Shown here in pieces: positions 33,178 to 41,506 of a DNA stretch of 64,000 bases; within the stretch, counting starts at the first letter, position 1; each line of letters starts with the position of its first letter. The stretch comes from Aldehydirespirator sp965117015 (GTDB lineage: Bacteria; Actinomycetota; Acidimicrobiia; Acidimicrobiales; Aldehydirespiratoraceae). The notes beneath the pieces were generated by a model. That model had not been told where the DNA came from and ran no database searches. It saw nothing but the letters and a program-made list of their open reading frames with translations. The stretch spans positions 2,480,001 through 2,544,000 of the forward strand of contig OZ220747.1 in NCBI GenBank assembly GCA_965117015.1, written 5' to 3'. The position numbers were made by a program, and so were the translations under genes.

Positions 33178-34623
33178 ATGACTGGGCTGGACCGGTTCGA
33201 GGGGCGGCCGGGGGCCCGGGACGGGTACTGGCCGTCGGCGTGGCCGGCCGAGTGCGGGGGAAACCGGCGTCAGAAGGCAGCCGTCGGCCGCCTCGATGCC
33301 GCCACGGGCACGGCTTCGGTGGCCGGCAAGCGCAACGGGCGCTGGAACGTGATGTTCGTGGAGCGCGAGCCCGACCAGTGGTACCTGGGCGGGACCATGC
33401 CCGCCTTCAGCGGCCCCGAGCCCTACGGCTGGGTGGAGCGCCTGGACCTGAGCGCGGGCGGTGCCGACGCCGAGATCTTGGAGCCGGTGGCCGCCTCACC
33501 CGGGCTGCCGTGCGGCGACCACGTGTGGTGCGGGTCGATCCTGACCCACGCCAACGGAGCGGTCTACAGCGTCAACGGCTCCTACCTGCACAAGCTCGAC
33601 CCCGACGACCTGTCGGTGCTGGCCGAGCGGCGGCTGCCGGCCGACCGCTCCCACAACGGGATGCTGGCCCTACGCGACGGCACCATCGTCACCAAGGATC
33701 TCCGGCTCGAGGGCCAGGGCGGTACGACCCTGACCCGCCTGGAGCCCGAGTCCCTGGAGTTGGTGGGCGAGCCGCTGGTGCTGCCCGAGGGCTCGATGGG
33801 CCGGATCGCGGCCGATGTTGTCGACATCGACGGCTCGACCGTGGAGCTTGTCTACGTCCCCGGCACCGAGCATCTGTGGCGCCTCCATGTGGGGGAGCCG
33901 GGCGGATCGGACGGCGCGGGTGGGTGTGGCCTGGAGATCGATGAGAGTTGGAGGCCCCGATACCGCGTCGCGGGAGGCCCCCACGGCCTCTCCTGGGACT
34001 CGTGCCTCTCTGACCGGGACTGCTGGATCATGGATTGCGGCGACATCGAGTCGGTCCGGGCCATACACACCACCGAGCCCAACGGCCGTTTCGACGAGCC
34101 GCCCGGCAACCGGCTGTCGTGGCGCCACCCGGCGCCTTGGCCCGGAGCTCAGCGGCTGCTGCGGTTCAGCCTCGCCGACGACCGCGACCGCGACGAGATC
34201 GAGCCCTTCGGCACACCCGGCGGCGGGATCATTGCGCCTCCGGCTCACATACCCGACGTCCGGCCCGGCGTTGGCATGGCCATCGCTTGGGACTCGGTGA
34301 ACGGCGGCCTCGCCGGGGTCGAGATCCCGGCCGGCCCGCCACCCCGCGAGATGAGTGTGGCATGGCACCTGGACGTGCGCCCCTCGATGCAGCCGGTCGT
34401 CTATCCCGAGTCGGGAGAGCTGGTCATCAACGACTTCACCACCGGCGCCGACGGCGGCCCGCCCTGCGACGATCTCGTGGTGGTGGACATCGCCACCGGC
34501 TCGCTCATCGACCGCGTCGCCACCGGCTCGCGGGTGGCCAACGGCATGTTCCTGAGCGCGGCGTCCGGCCGCCGGATCCTCTACGCCAGCACGACCGCGG
34601 TGGCCCTGGCCGCCTGGACCTGA
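33178..34623 (+). CDS. Hypothetical beta-propeller-like protein
   Basis: A 481-residue protein with repeated strand-rich segments such as YSVNGSYLHKLDPDDLSVLAE, LVYVPGTEHLWRLHV and LVVVDIATGSLIDRVATGS, typical of PQQ/SMP-30-like beta-propellers. There is no signal peptide or membrane segment. Cys, His and Trp are frequent (PCGDHVWCGSIL, SWDSCLSDRDCWIMDCG), so a metal or redox role is possible but unproven. It runs convergently toward the UGSC selenoprotein operon. Confidence 0.6.
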   Translation: MTGLDRFEGRPGARDGYWPSAWPAECGGNRRQKAAVGRLDAATGTASVAGKRNGRWNVMFVEREPDQWYLGGTMPAFSGPEPYGWVERLDLSAGGADAEILEPVAASPGLPCGDHVWCGSILTHANGAVYSVNGSYLHKLDPDDLSVLAERRLPADRSHNGMLALRDGTIVTKDLRLEGQGGTTLTRLEPESLELVGEPLVLPEGSMGRIAADVVDIDGSTVELVYVPGTEHLWRLHVGEPGGSDGAGGCGLEIDESWRPRYRVAGGPHGLSWDSCLSDRDCWIMDCGDIESVRAIHTTEPNGRFDEPPGNRLSWRHPAPWPGAQRLLRFSLADDRDRDEIEPFGTPGGGIIAPPAHIPDVRPGVGMAIAWDSVNGGLAGVEIPAGPPPREMSVAWHLDVRPSMQPVVYPESGELVINDFTTGADGGPPCDDLVVVDIATGSLIDRVATGSRVANGMFLSAASGRRILYASTTAVALAAWT

Positions 34624-34672
34624 GAACACGCGCGGGGAGGTGCAGACCGGTCGCGTCGGGGCGGGGTGTTTC

Positions 34673-34719
34673 CCGCTCTTGTTCGCTGCGCTCACGGGCC
34701 GCTCGGGCCACGGCCTCGC
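34673..34719 (-). repeat. 61-bp dispersed repeat, copy C (47-bp core)
   Basis: The minus strand of this segment is identical over 47 bp to copy B (51444-51490). The repeat's leading AGAGGCCGAGC is displaced by 28 bp and found at 34748-34758, inside the last codons of the UGSC selenoprotein gene, as if an insertion split the element. The copy lies just downstream of that gene and in the same orientation, as with copies A and B. Confidence 0.8.
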
Positions 34720-34741
34720 CCGTATGGACGGGGTTCGCTAC

Positions 34742-35272
34742 CTACCCGCTCGGCCTCTGGGGGCCTACTAGCGCCTGGACCAGTTCGTCGAAGGCGGCGT
34801 CGGCGATGGCCGCCATCTCGTCGTCGGTGCGGTCCTGGATGGGGTGGCGGGTGAGCACCGCGGCCGCGTCGAAGCCGAGCGACTCGGCTTGTGCCTCGAC
34901 CGCCGAAGCGAAGTGCACTGTTGAGACGAACACGCCGGGGACGCCGCGCCGTTCGATGTCGCTGATGTCGTGCACACTGCACGACACGCAGGAGCCTCAA
35001 TCGGCGAGCGCTTCGATGACCGCGTCGCAGGTGGTGGCGATCTCGTGACGCAGGTCCACCGGAGCGGGCTTGGTGAATGTGGGCTTGGTGTAGCGGTTGA
35101 CGGTGGCGCCCAGTCCGCTGAGGCGCTCCGAGACGCGATCGAGGAACACGTTGCCGCGGGGCTTGGAGATGTCGAGCAGGCCGACGGTCAGGCCGGCCAG
35201 AGACTCGGGCCGGGTCGCCCGCGCCCGGGCCGCTGGGGTCTGCTCCGAGGTGGGATCGAGGACGGTGGTCAT
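34742..35272 (-). CDS. UGSC-motif selenoprotein (in-frame TGA decoded as selenocysteine)
   Basis: A 176-residue protein if TGA 34999-34997 is read as selenocysteine (residue 92). The first 91 residues (GLTVGLLDISKPRGNVFLDRV ends the recognisable N-terminal part) lead to ALAD-U-GSCVSCSVHD, the defining U-G-S-C motif of a selenoprotein family first noticed in marine metagenomes. Downstream codons remain open for 84 residues to TAG 34742. ATG 35272 has AAGGAGG 7 nt upstream. A strong hairpin lies just after the TGA. The operon partner encoded upstream (35312-36763) has a CPTC thioredoxin-like domain. The biochemical role of the family is unknown; standard calling would split this gene in two. 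Confidence 0.85.
34966..34986 (-). promoter_or_regulatory. Bacterial SECIS-like hairpin of the UGSC gene
   Basis: On the coding strand, TGTCGTGC and GCACGACA form a perfect 8-bp stem (9 with an outer G-U pair) around the loop AGTGT. The loop starts 19 nt after the TGA at 34997-34999, within the spacing known for bacterial SECIS elements, and has a G and a GU step in the loop as expected for SelB recognition. Confidence 0.75.
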
Positions 35273-35311
35273 CAACTGGCCTCCTTGCGGGTGAGGGTAG
35301 TCGCGGGCGCC

Positions 35312-36763
35312 CTACGGCGTGATCTCGCGGGTTACCGGGTCGCTGCCCCTGGGTCCGTTGGCCCAGCCGCCGATGATCGCCGAGAACAGGCCGGCCGCGC
35401 CACCGGCATGGACCACCAGCAGCCCGCCGGGGCGGAACTTGGGGACCTTCTGGCCCGCCGACGCCGGGGGAAGGCCCGCGGCGACGCCCCTGACACCTGC
35501 CAGCAGCTCGTCGGCATCGCAGAGCAGCTCGGCCGACAGTTCCTCCATGAACCGGTCGCGGCTCCAGCCCGCGTCGGCGAAACGGGCCATGTGCTCGGGC
35601 GACAGCACCAGCATGGCATCCATGCCAAGCATCACCCGGGGCGACACCGTCGACTGCAGCGCCTGGGCCAGGTGCCTGGTCAAGGATTCGGGAGCGCGGG
35701 ACCGCTCGTCGGCGAAGATCCTCGGCGACTCTCCCGCGAAGACGGTCACGGTGGACTGGTCAGCATGCCAGCCCCGGCTCTCGGCCAGAGACGTCCACGG
35801 CGAGCCCTCGTCCTCGGCGAAGCAGAAGCCCACCTTTGCCGGTGAGCCGAACGTGGCCCGGTCAACGCCCCCGGGATGACCGCCGCCGACGTTGCGCACC
35901 ACCAATTGCAGGGCCCGACCGATGGTCGAGTTGGCCCGGTTGCCCTGGCCGAGCGAGTTGAGCCCGCTGTTCATGCCGATGCGCTCGGCCACGGGGCCGT
36001 TCACCACCAGCACCGGTCCGACGCTCATGGTGGTGGCCAGCACGCCGTGCATGTTGAACTCGTCGGTGCAGGCCGCCTCCAGCGCCGCGATCACCACCGG
36101 CAGGTGCTCGGGTGCGCATCCGGCCATCACCGCGTTGACGGCCACCTTCTCGACGGTGCACTCGACCAGGCTGGGCGGCACCACCGCCACCACCTCCGAC
36201 GGGTCGCGGGTGGTGCCCTCAAGCATGCGGAGCACCCTGGCCTCGGTGGGGGGCACCACGGGAAGGCCGTCGGACCAGCCCCGGTCCCACATTGCCTCCC
36301 ATTCGTCCTCCAGCGAGGCCAGCTCCACCCGGCGGCTGTGCAAGCGGGAGCCCGAGAAGCGAACCGCCAACTCGCCCGCATGGGCGGGGTCCACGCTGAG
36401 AGAGCCGCAGCCCGGCCGCCAGTCCGGAAGCCCCTCGCCCAGGCCGTCCAGCTCCGAGAGCTGCTCCCACTCGGAGCGGGACCAGCCGACGGTGCGCTGC
36501 TCGCCTACACCCCCGCTCACCTGCAGCAGCGTGGGCACGGTCTCGATGTCGTGATGCCACGACAGGGCCAGATCAGCGTCGTGGTGCACCCAGTCCGCCT
36601 CGGCCGGGAAGTGCGGATCGTCCTGCGTGATGACGGTCAGGTCAGCCCGCTCATGGAGGTCGCTGAGCACGGGAGCCACCAGCTCGCAGGTCGGGCAGTC
36701 GCGCTTGACCACCGCCACCAGCCCTTCAGGCAGCGGCGGTACCGGGGGGCCTCCGAAGCTCAT
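35312..36763 (-). CDS. UGSC-associated protein with N-terminal thioredoxin-like domain
   Basis: A 483-residue two-part protein. Residues about 10-110 look like a thioredoxin fold with redox motif CPTC (VVKRDCPTCELVAPVL) and a cis-Pro-like IETVPTLLQV. The remainder contains RGWSDGLPVVPPTEARVLRML, seen in proteins encoded beside UGSC genes. It is upstream of the UGSC selenoprotein in the same operon, 39 bp apart, so it may reduce or assist the selenocysteine partner; that is inference. ATG 36763 is preferred over TTG 36766. It is divergent from the flavin reductase gene. Confidence 0.72.
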   Translation of the reverse strand: MSFGGPPVPPLPEGLVAVVKRDCPTCELVAPVLSDLHERADLTVITQDDPHFPAEADWVHHDADLALSWHHDIETVPTLLQVSGGVGEQRTVGWSRSEWEQLSELDGLGEGLPDWRPGCGSLSVDPAHAGELAVRFSGSRLHSRRVELASLEDEWEAMWDRGWSDGLPVVPPTEARVLRMLEGTTRDPSEVVAVVPPSLVECTVEKVAVNAVMAGCAPEHLPVVIAALEAACTDEFNMHGVLATTMSVGPVLVVNGPVAERIGMNSGLNSLGQGNRANSTIGRALQLVVRNVGGGHPGGVDRATFGSPAKVGFCFAEDEGSPWTSLAESRGWHADQSTVTVFAGESPRIFADERSRAPESLTRHLAQALQSTVSPRVMLGMDAMLVLSPEHMARFADAGWSRDRFMEELSAELLCDADELLAGVRGVAAGLPPASAGQKVPKFRPGGLLVVHAGGAAGLFSAIIGGWANGPRGSDPVTREITP

Positions 36764-36797
36764 CAAGCGATTGTGCCACTGTTACCCTCCGGATGCG

Positions 36798-37316
36798 ATG
36801 ACGAGTGGCGACGGCGCAGGCGACTCCGTAGACGGCCGCGAGTTCCGCCGGGTGCTGGGCCACTACCCGACCGGCGTCACGGTGGTGACCGCGGCCTGTC
36901 CCGGTGGCCCCGAGGGAATGACGATCGGATCGTTCACCAGCGTCTCGCTGGATCCGCCCCTGGTGTCGTTCTGTCCCGGCCACGACTCCGACTCGTGGAT
37001 CCGGATGCGCGATGTGGGCAGCTTCTGCGTAAACGTTCTGGGCGATGACCAGGCCGACGTGTCCTCCACGTTCGCCAGCAAGGTCGACGACCGCTTCGAT
37101 GGCCAGCGCACCAGGGTGGAGGTCACCGGCGCGCCGGTGATCGAGGGATGTGTGGCCTGGATCGATTGCCGCGTCGAGGCGGTCCACTCGGCCGGTGACC
37201 ACGACATCGTGGTGGGCCGGGTCGTCGCCCTCGGCACAGCCGACGGCGATAGCCGATCGGCGTCCGGGCCGCTGATCTTCCTGAAGGGCGGCTACGGCCG
37301 GGTGGCGGGGCTCTAG
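36798..37316 (+). CDS. Flavin reductase domain protein
   Basis: FMN-binding split-barrel oxidoreductase of 172 residues, reducing FMN/FAD with NAD(P)H, often for a partner monooxygenase. The family core is GREFRRVLGHYPTGVTVVTA, followed by GMTIGSFTSVSLDPPLVSF and GSFCVNVLGDDQ. ATG 36798 is preceded by an ATG at 36793 that reads only two codons before a TGA overlapping the real start. No monooxygenase is adjacent, so the physiological partner is unknown. The next gene starts directly after its stop. Confidence 0.88.
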   Translation: MTSGDGAGDSVDGREFRRVLGHYPTGVTVVTAACPGGPEGMTIGSFTSVSLDPPLVSFCPGHDSDSWIRMRDVGSFCVNVLGDDQADVSSTFASKVDDRFDGQRTRVEVTGAPVIEGCVAWIDCRVEAVHSAGDHDIVVGRVVALGTADGDSRSASGPLIFLKGGYGRVAGL

Positions 37317-37835
37317 ATGGCGATCTACGCGCTCGGCGACCTGGAGCCGAGAATCGATCCGACCGCCTACGTGCATCCGCTGGCGGTGGTGATCGGGAAT
37401 GTCGAGCTCGGGCCGGAGGCCTCGGTCTGGCCCTACGCGGTGCTCCGCGGCGACGACGGCCTGATCCGAATTGGCGCCCGCAGCAACGTGCAGGACGGGG
37501 CGGTGATCCACTGCACGCCCACTCACCCCACCATCGTCGGGGACGGGGTCACCATCGGCCATCAGGCTCATCTGGAGGGATGCACCGTGCTTGACGGATC
37601 GTTGATCGGCGTCGGGTCGGTGGTCATGCACGACGCCCGCATAGGCCCCAACGCACTGGTCGGGGCCAATGCCACCGTGACCGGCGGGACGGTGGTGCCG
37701 GCCCAGGCCATGGCGCTCGGGACCCCCGCCCGCATCCGCGAGGACGCACTCGATCCCGACCACAACCAGCGCAACGCAGATGTCTACGCCCAGCGCGGCC
37801 ACCACTACCGGGCCGAGTCGCGCCGGATCGACTGA
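37317..37835 (+). CDS. Gamma-carbonic anhydrase family protein
   Basis: Left-handed beta-helix hexapeptide-repeat protein of 172 residues. The metal-binding histidines are placed as in gamma-carbonic anhydrases (DGAVIHCTP, TIGHQAHLEG), and LRGDDGLIRIGARSNVQDG is typical. ATG 37317 directly abuts the flavin reductase stop. Activity in this branch is uncertain, since many homologues have other or no measured activity. Confidence 0.85.
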   Translation: MAIYALGDLEPRIDPTAYVHPLAVVIGNVELGPEASVWPYAVLRGDDGLIRIGARSNVQDGAVIHCTPTHPTIVGDGVTIGHQAHLEGCTVLDGSLIGVGSVVMHDARIGPNALVGANATVTGGTVVPAQAMALGTPARIREDALDPDHNQRNADVYAQRGHHYRAESRRID

Positions 37836-37891
37836 CTGCCAGGCCGTCGCGATAGGGTGTAATCCCAAGCACCGGACCGCCGGGAGATCCC

Positions 37892-39295
37892 ATGACCACC
37901 GCGGACATCGGCGTTGATCTCAGTCGCTACCAGCTCGGCTGGAGCGACGAGGAGGACTACGTCTTCAAGCCCAAGAAGGGCCTCAACAACGACATCATCA
38001 CCGAGATGTCGTGGCTCAAGGGCGAGCCCCAGTGGATGCTCGACTTCAGGCTGAAGTCGCACCGCCGGTTCGAGCGCCGGCCCCGTCCGACCTGGGGCGG
38101 TGACACCACCGGCATCGACTTCGACAACATCTACTACTACATCAAGCCCACCGACACGCTGGCCAACGACTGGGACATGGTCCCCGAGTCGATCAAGAAC
38201 ACCTACGAGCGCCTGGGCATCCCCGAGGCCGAGCGCAAGTACCTGGCCGGCGTGACCGCCCAGTACGAGAGCGAGGTCGTGTACCACCGCAACCGCGAGG
38301 ACCTCGAGGCCCAGGGGGTGCTGTTCTGCGACATGGACACCGCCCTGCGGGAGTACCCCCAGCTGGTCAAGAAGTACTTCGGCACGGTGATCCCGCCCAA
38401 CGACAACAAGTTCTCGGCGCTCAACTCGTCGGTTTGGTCGGGCGGGTCGTTCATCTACGTGCCGCCCGGGGTGGAGGTGGAGGCGCCGCTGCAGGCCTAC
38501 TTCCGCATCAACGCCGAGAACATGGGCCAGTTCGAGCGCACGCTGATCATCGCCGACGAGGGTTCCCAGGTCCACTACATCGAGGGCTGCTCCGCGCCGA
38601 CCTACTCCACCGACTCGCTGCACTCAGCGGTGGTGGAGATCGTGGTGGGGCGTTCGGCCAGGGTCACCTACACCACCATCCAGAACTGGTCCGACAACGT
38701 CTACAACCTGGTCACCAAGCGGGCCCGGGTCGAGGCCGAGGGCCACATGGAATGGATCGACGGGAACATCGGGTCCAAGCTCACGATGAAGTACCCGGCG
38801 GTGGTGATGGTGGGACCCAAGGCGTCGGGCGAGGTGCTGTCGGTTGCCTACGGCGGGCCGGGCCAGCACCAGGACACCGGGGCCAAGATGACCCACGCCG
38901 CGCCCGAGACCACTTCGAAGATCGTCTCGAAGTCGATCTCCTCGGGCGGTGGCCGCACTTCCTACCGGGGTCTTGTGCGGGTTGAGGACGACGCCCACGG
39001 GTGCAAGAGCCACGTGCAGTGCGACGCGCTGATCCTTGACGAGGACTCGGTATCCGACACCTACCCGTACATGGAGGTCGGCTCGGGCGATGCCGTGATC
39101 GGCCACGAGGCCACCGTGTCGAAGGTGGCCGACGACCAGCTCTTCTACCTCCAGAGCCGGGGCCTCACCGAGGAACAGGCGATGGGCCTGATCGTCAACG
39201 GCTTCATCGAGCCGGTCACCCGCACCCTGCCCATGGAGTACGCGGTGGAGTGGAGCCGCCTGATCGAACTCCAGATGGAGGGCAGCGTCGGCTGA
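37892..39295 (+). CDS. sufB: Fe-S cluster assembly scaffold SufB
   Basis: Core subunit of the SufBCD scaffold for Fe-S cluster assembly in the cytoplasm; 467 residues. Hallmarks are YYIKPTDTLANDWDMVP, FIYVPPGVEVEAPLQAYFRI, YIEGCSAPTYSTDSLHSAVVE and YIQLQ-type C-terminal beta-helix with SDTYPYMEVGSGDAVIGHEA. ATG 37892 has GGGAG 6-7 nt upstream. It heads the cluster sufB, an unknown Cys-rich gene, sufD, a Rieske gene, sufC. No SufR-type regulator gene is adjacent. Confidence 0.95.
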   Translation: MTTADIGVDLSRYQLGWSDEEDYVFKPKKGLNNDIITEMSWLKGEPQWMLDFRLKSHRRFERRPRPTWGGDTTGIDFDNIYYYIKPTDTLANDWDMVPESIKNTYERLGIPEAERKYLAGVTAQYESEVVYHRNREDLEAQGVLFCDMDTALREYPQLVKKYFGTVIPPNDNKFSALNSSVWSGGSFIYVPPGVEVEAPLQAYFRINAENMGQFERTLIIADEGSQVHYIEGCSAPTYSTDSLHSAVVEIVVGRSARVTYTTIQNWSDNVYNLVTKRARVEAEGHMEWIDGNIGSKLTMKYPAVVMVGPKASGEVLSVAYGGPGQHQDTGAKMTHAAPETTSKIVSKSISSGGGRTSYRGLVRVEDDAHGCKSHVQCDALILDEDSVSDTYPYMEVGSGDAVIGHEATVSKVADDQLFYLQSRGLTEEQAMGLIVNGFIEPVTRTLPMEYAVEWSRLIELQMEGSVG

Positions 39296-39342
39296 CGGAT
39301 CTGCGTTGGGTTGGCGACGCGAAAGCCCGGCCGCCTGCCACA

Positions 39343-39780
39343 ATGTCAGTCATGCCGATGCGCCAGGATTGCAAGTACTTCGAGTCGCGCACCTATCCCA
39401 ACGGCGAGACGGTAAGGAAGTGCGACCTCGACCTGGCCCCCGAGGCGCCGTGGCGCTGTCCCGACGACTGCCCGAAGTACACCCGGCGGCTGGCCGACGT
39501 CAACTGGAGCTACGGCTCCCTGGTCACCCCCGAGACCCCGCCCGAGCCCGAGAGCCTGGGCAGCGACGACAGCATCGGCGACCTGCTCGACGCGGCCGAG
39601 GACATCGTCAATGCGGCCGCTCCCGACGTGATCGCCGAAGTGGAGGCCGAGCGGCGCAAGCGCCGGCGCGCCCGGGGCCCGAAGGCGAAGGGCAAGAAGG
39701 GCAAGGGCGGCCGCGGATCCTCCTCCGGCGGGGGCGGGCTGGGGGAGCGCTTCCGCAGGCGGTACCGCGACGGCGGCTGA
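39343..39780 (+). CDS. Conserved-looking Cys-rich protein in the SUF cluster
   Basis: A 145-residue protein, not recognised. The N-terminal 45 residues hold four cysteines (MRQDCKYFES, VRKCDLDL, WRCPDDCPKY), which could bind zinc or an Fe-S cluster. The middle is acidic and the C-terminus is Lys/Arg/Gly-rich (KGKKGKGGRG). Three ATGs (39343, 39352, 39358) are possible starts; the first is used. Sitting between sufB and sufD, it may be an accessory of cluster assembly, which is inference from position. Confidence 0.7.
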   Translation: MSVMPMRQDCKYFESRTYPNGETVRKCDLDLAPEAPWRCPDDCPKYTRRLADVNWSYGSLVTPETPPEPESLGSDDSIGDLLDAAEDIVNAAAPDVIAEVEAERRKRRRARGPKAKGKKGKGGRGSSSGGGGLGERFRRRYRDGG

Positions 39781-39786
39781 CTTCGA

Positions 39787-41067
39787 GTGCATTCCTTCAC
39801 CACTGACGCGGCCCGCAGCCTGCCGGGCCCCGGCTGGCTGGCGGAACGCCGGGCCGCGGCGGCTGAGCGCTTCGCGGCCTCCGACCCTCCCACCGCCGCT
39901 GCGGAGGAGTGGCGCTACAGCGCGATCGCCGATTTCGATCTGGCCGCCTACCGGTTGGCGGGCATGGACGCGTCCTTGTTGCCGGACGGGACGTGGGCCG
40001 GCGTCGACCCCGCCGCCAACGGCGCGGTGGCCGCGGTCCTCGACGTTGCCGACGGTCGCATCGTCGCCTCGACGGGGCTGGAAGAACTGTCCAAGCAGGG
40101 TGTCCGCGTGGGACCGCTGGTCGATGCGGCCGACGGCGCCGAGTTGCTGGGCTCGGTGGCCGACGGGGCCGCCGACTACTTCACCGTGCTCAACGACGCC
40201 TTCGTGGGCTGCCCCATCGTGGTGGACGTCCCCGCGGGGGTGGCCGTCGACGGCGTGATCGCGGTGCGCCACTACGCCGGCGCGGCCGGAGCGGCCACCT
40301 TCCCTCGGCTGGTGGTAAGGGTCGGGCCCAACGGGTCGGCCAAAGTGCTCGACATGCAGCGCTCTGCCGGCCCGGCTCTGGTTGTTCCCGTGGTCGAGCT
40401 CGATGTCGGCCAAGCCGCCCGGCTCGGCTACGTGAACCTGCAGCAGCATGACCGGCGGACCTGGCAGATCGCGGCCCACACGGCAAGGGTGGACCGCGAC
40501 GCCGCACTGGTAGCGGCCTCGGTCGCGCTGGGCGGCGGCTATGCCCGCACCCGGACCGACGCTCGCCTGGTGGGCCGGGGAGCCAGCGGCGACCTGCTTT
40601 CGGCCTACTTCGGGTCGGGTGATCAGATCCTCGACTTCCGCACCTACCAGGACCACGCGGCGCCCGACACCACGTCCAACCTGCTCTTCAAGGGCGCGGT
40701 GGGCGACTCGGCCCGCAGCGTGTACACGGGCATGATCCGGGTGCGGCCCAACGCCCGGGGCACCAACGCCTTCCAGACCAACCGCAACCTCAAGCTCAGC
40801 GAGGACGCTTGGGCCGAGTCGGTGCCCAACCTGGAGATCGAGAACAACGACGTCCGTTGCAGCCACGCCTCGGCGGTGGGTCCGGTGGATCCCGACCAGG
40901 TCTTCTACCTGGAGAGCCGGGGAGTCCCGACACCGGTGGCCGAGCGCCTGATCGTGGCCGGGTTCTTCGACGAGGTGATCGACGGGCTGCCCGTTCGGGC
41001 CGTCGAGGGAGCGGCTCGTGAGGCGCTGGCCCTGAAGCTCAACCAGATGTTGAAGGCCGCGGCGTGA
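39787..41067 (+). CDS. sufD: Fe-S cluster assembly protein SufD
   Basis: Partner of SufB in the scaffold; 426 residues. It shows AAEEWRYSAIADFDL near the N-terminus, beta-helix strands in the centre and the shared SufB/SufD C-terminal segment TNRNLKLSEDAWAESVPNL followed by DVRCSHASAVGPVD, with the conserved His. GTG 39787 is 6 bp after the preceding gene. Co-directional with sufB and sufC. Confidence 0.94.
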   Translation: MHSFTTDAARSLPGPGWLAERRAAAAERFAASDPPTAAAEEWRYSAIADFDLAAYRLAGMDASLLPDGTWAGVDPAANGAVAAVLDVADGRIVASTGLEELSKQGVRVGPLVDAADGAELLGSVADGAADYFTVLNDAFVGCPIVVDVPAGVAVDGVIAVRHYAGAAGAATFPRLVVRVGPNGSAKVLDMQRSAGPALVVPVVELDVGQAARLGYVNLQQHDRRTWQIAAHTARVDRDAALVAASVALGGGYARTRTDARLVGRGASGDLLSAYFGSGDQILDFRTYQDHAAPDTTSNLLFKGAVGDSARSVYTGMIRVRPNARGTNAFQTNRNLKLSEDAWAESVPNLEIENNDVRCSHASAVGPVDPDQVFYLESRGVPTPVAERLIVAGFFDEVIDGLPVRAVEGAAREALALKLNQMLKAAA

Positions 41068-41112
41068 CGCCATGACCGCTCAGGCAGACTGTTCGAGATC
41101 GGAGACTTCGCG

Positions 41113-41451
41113 ATGACGACACACGAGCTGTTCCCCTTACACGAAATCGAGACCGACTCGGCGCGGCGGGTCGAAGTGGAGGGCCGCGAAATAGCGGTGG
41201 TTCGCATCGGCGACGACGTGTACGCCATCGGCGACACCTGCTCCCACGCCGAGGTCTCGCTGTCGGAGGGCTGGGTGGAGCCCGACGACTGTGCCATCGA
41301 GTGCGTGGCCCACGGAGCCTTGTTCGATCTGGAGACCGGGGAGCCATTGTCGCTGCCGGCCACCCGGGCCGTGCCCACCTACGAGGTGTCGGTGGTGGAC
41401 GGCATGGTGGTGCTGAAGCTCGATGCCAGCTCGGGCGGGGACGCTTCGTGA
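41113..41451 (+). CDS. Rieske-type [2Fe-2S] ferredoxin
   Basis: Small Rieske protein, 112 residues, of the kind often placed between sufD and sufC in actinobacteria. Cluster ligands are visible as CSH (IGDTCSHAEVSL) and CVAHG (AIECVAHGALFDLETG). It may supply electrons or serve as a carrier during cluster assembly. ATG 41113. Its TGA at 41449-41451 overlaps a GTG in the first copy of a 35-bp tandem duplication. Confidence 0.9.
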   Translation: MTTHELFPLHEIETDSARRVEVEGREIAVVRIGDDVYAIGDTCSHAEVSLSEGWVEPDDCAIECVAHGALFDLETGEPLSLPATRAVPTYEVSVVDGMVVLKLDASSGGDAS

Positions 41452-41506
41452 GCAGTCTGGTGATCGAGGGCGGGGACGCTTCGTGAGCAGTCTGGTGATC
41501 GAGGGC
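41433..41506 (+). repeat. 35-bp tandem duplication at the Rieske/sufC junction
   Basis: Two exact copies with period 35 bp (41433-41467 and 41468-41502) each carry GACGCTTCGTGAGCAGTCTG, that is the Rieske stop and a sufC start. The first GTG (41448) opens a 12-codon frame VSSLVIEGGDAS ending in TGA 41484-41486, which overlaps the second GTG (41483), the start of full-length sufC. Translation coupling therefore passes through a mini-ORF relay. Confidence 0.9.

Noticed and set aside
34997..34999. TGA recoded globally as Trp or Cys
   Set aside because: TGA is a normal stop at many well-defined gene ends here (for example tig, mreC, rodA-coupled mrdA, proA), so only these three contexts suggest recoding.
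34742..35272. Two separate short genes at 34742-34987 and 34997-35272
   Set aside because: The downstream piece has no Shine-Dalgarno and would begin inside the UGSC motif; one selenoprotein explains both.
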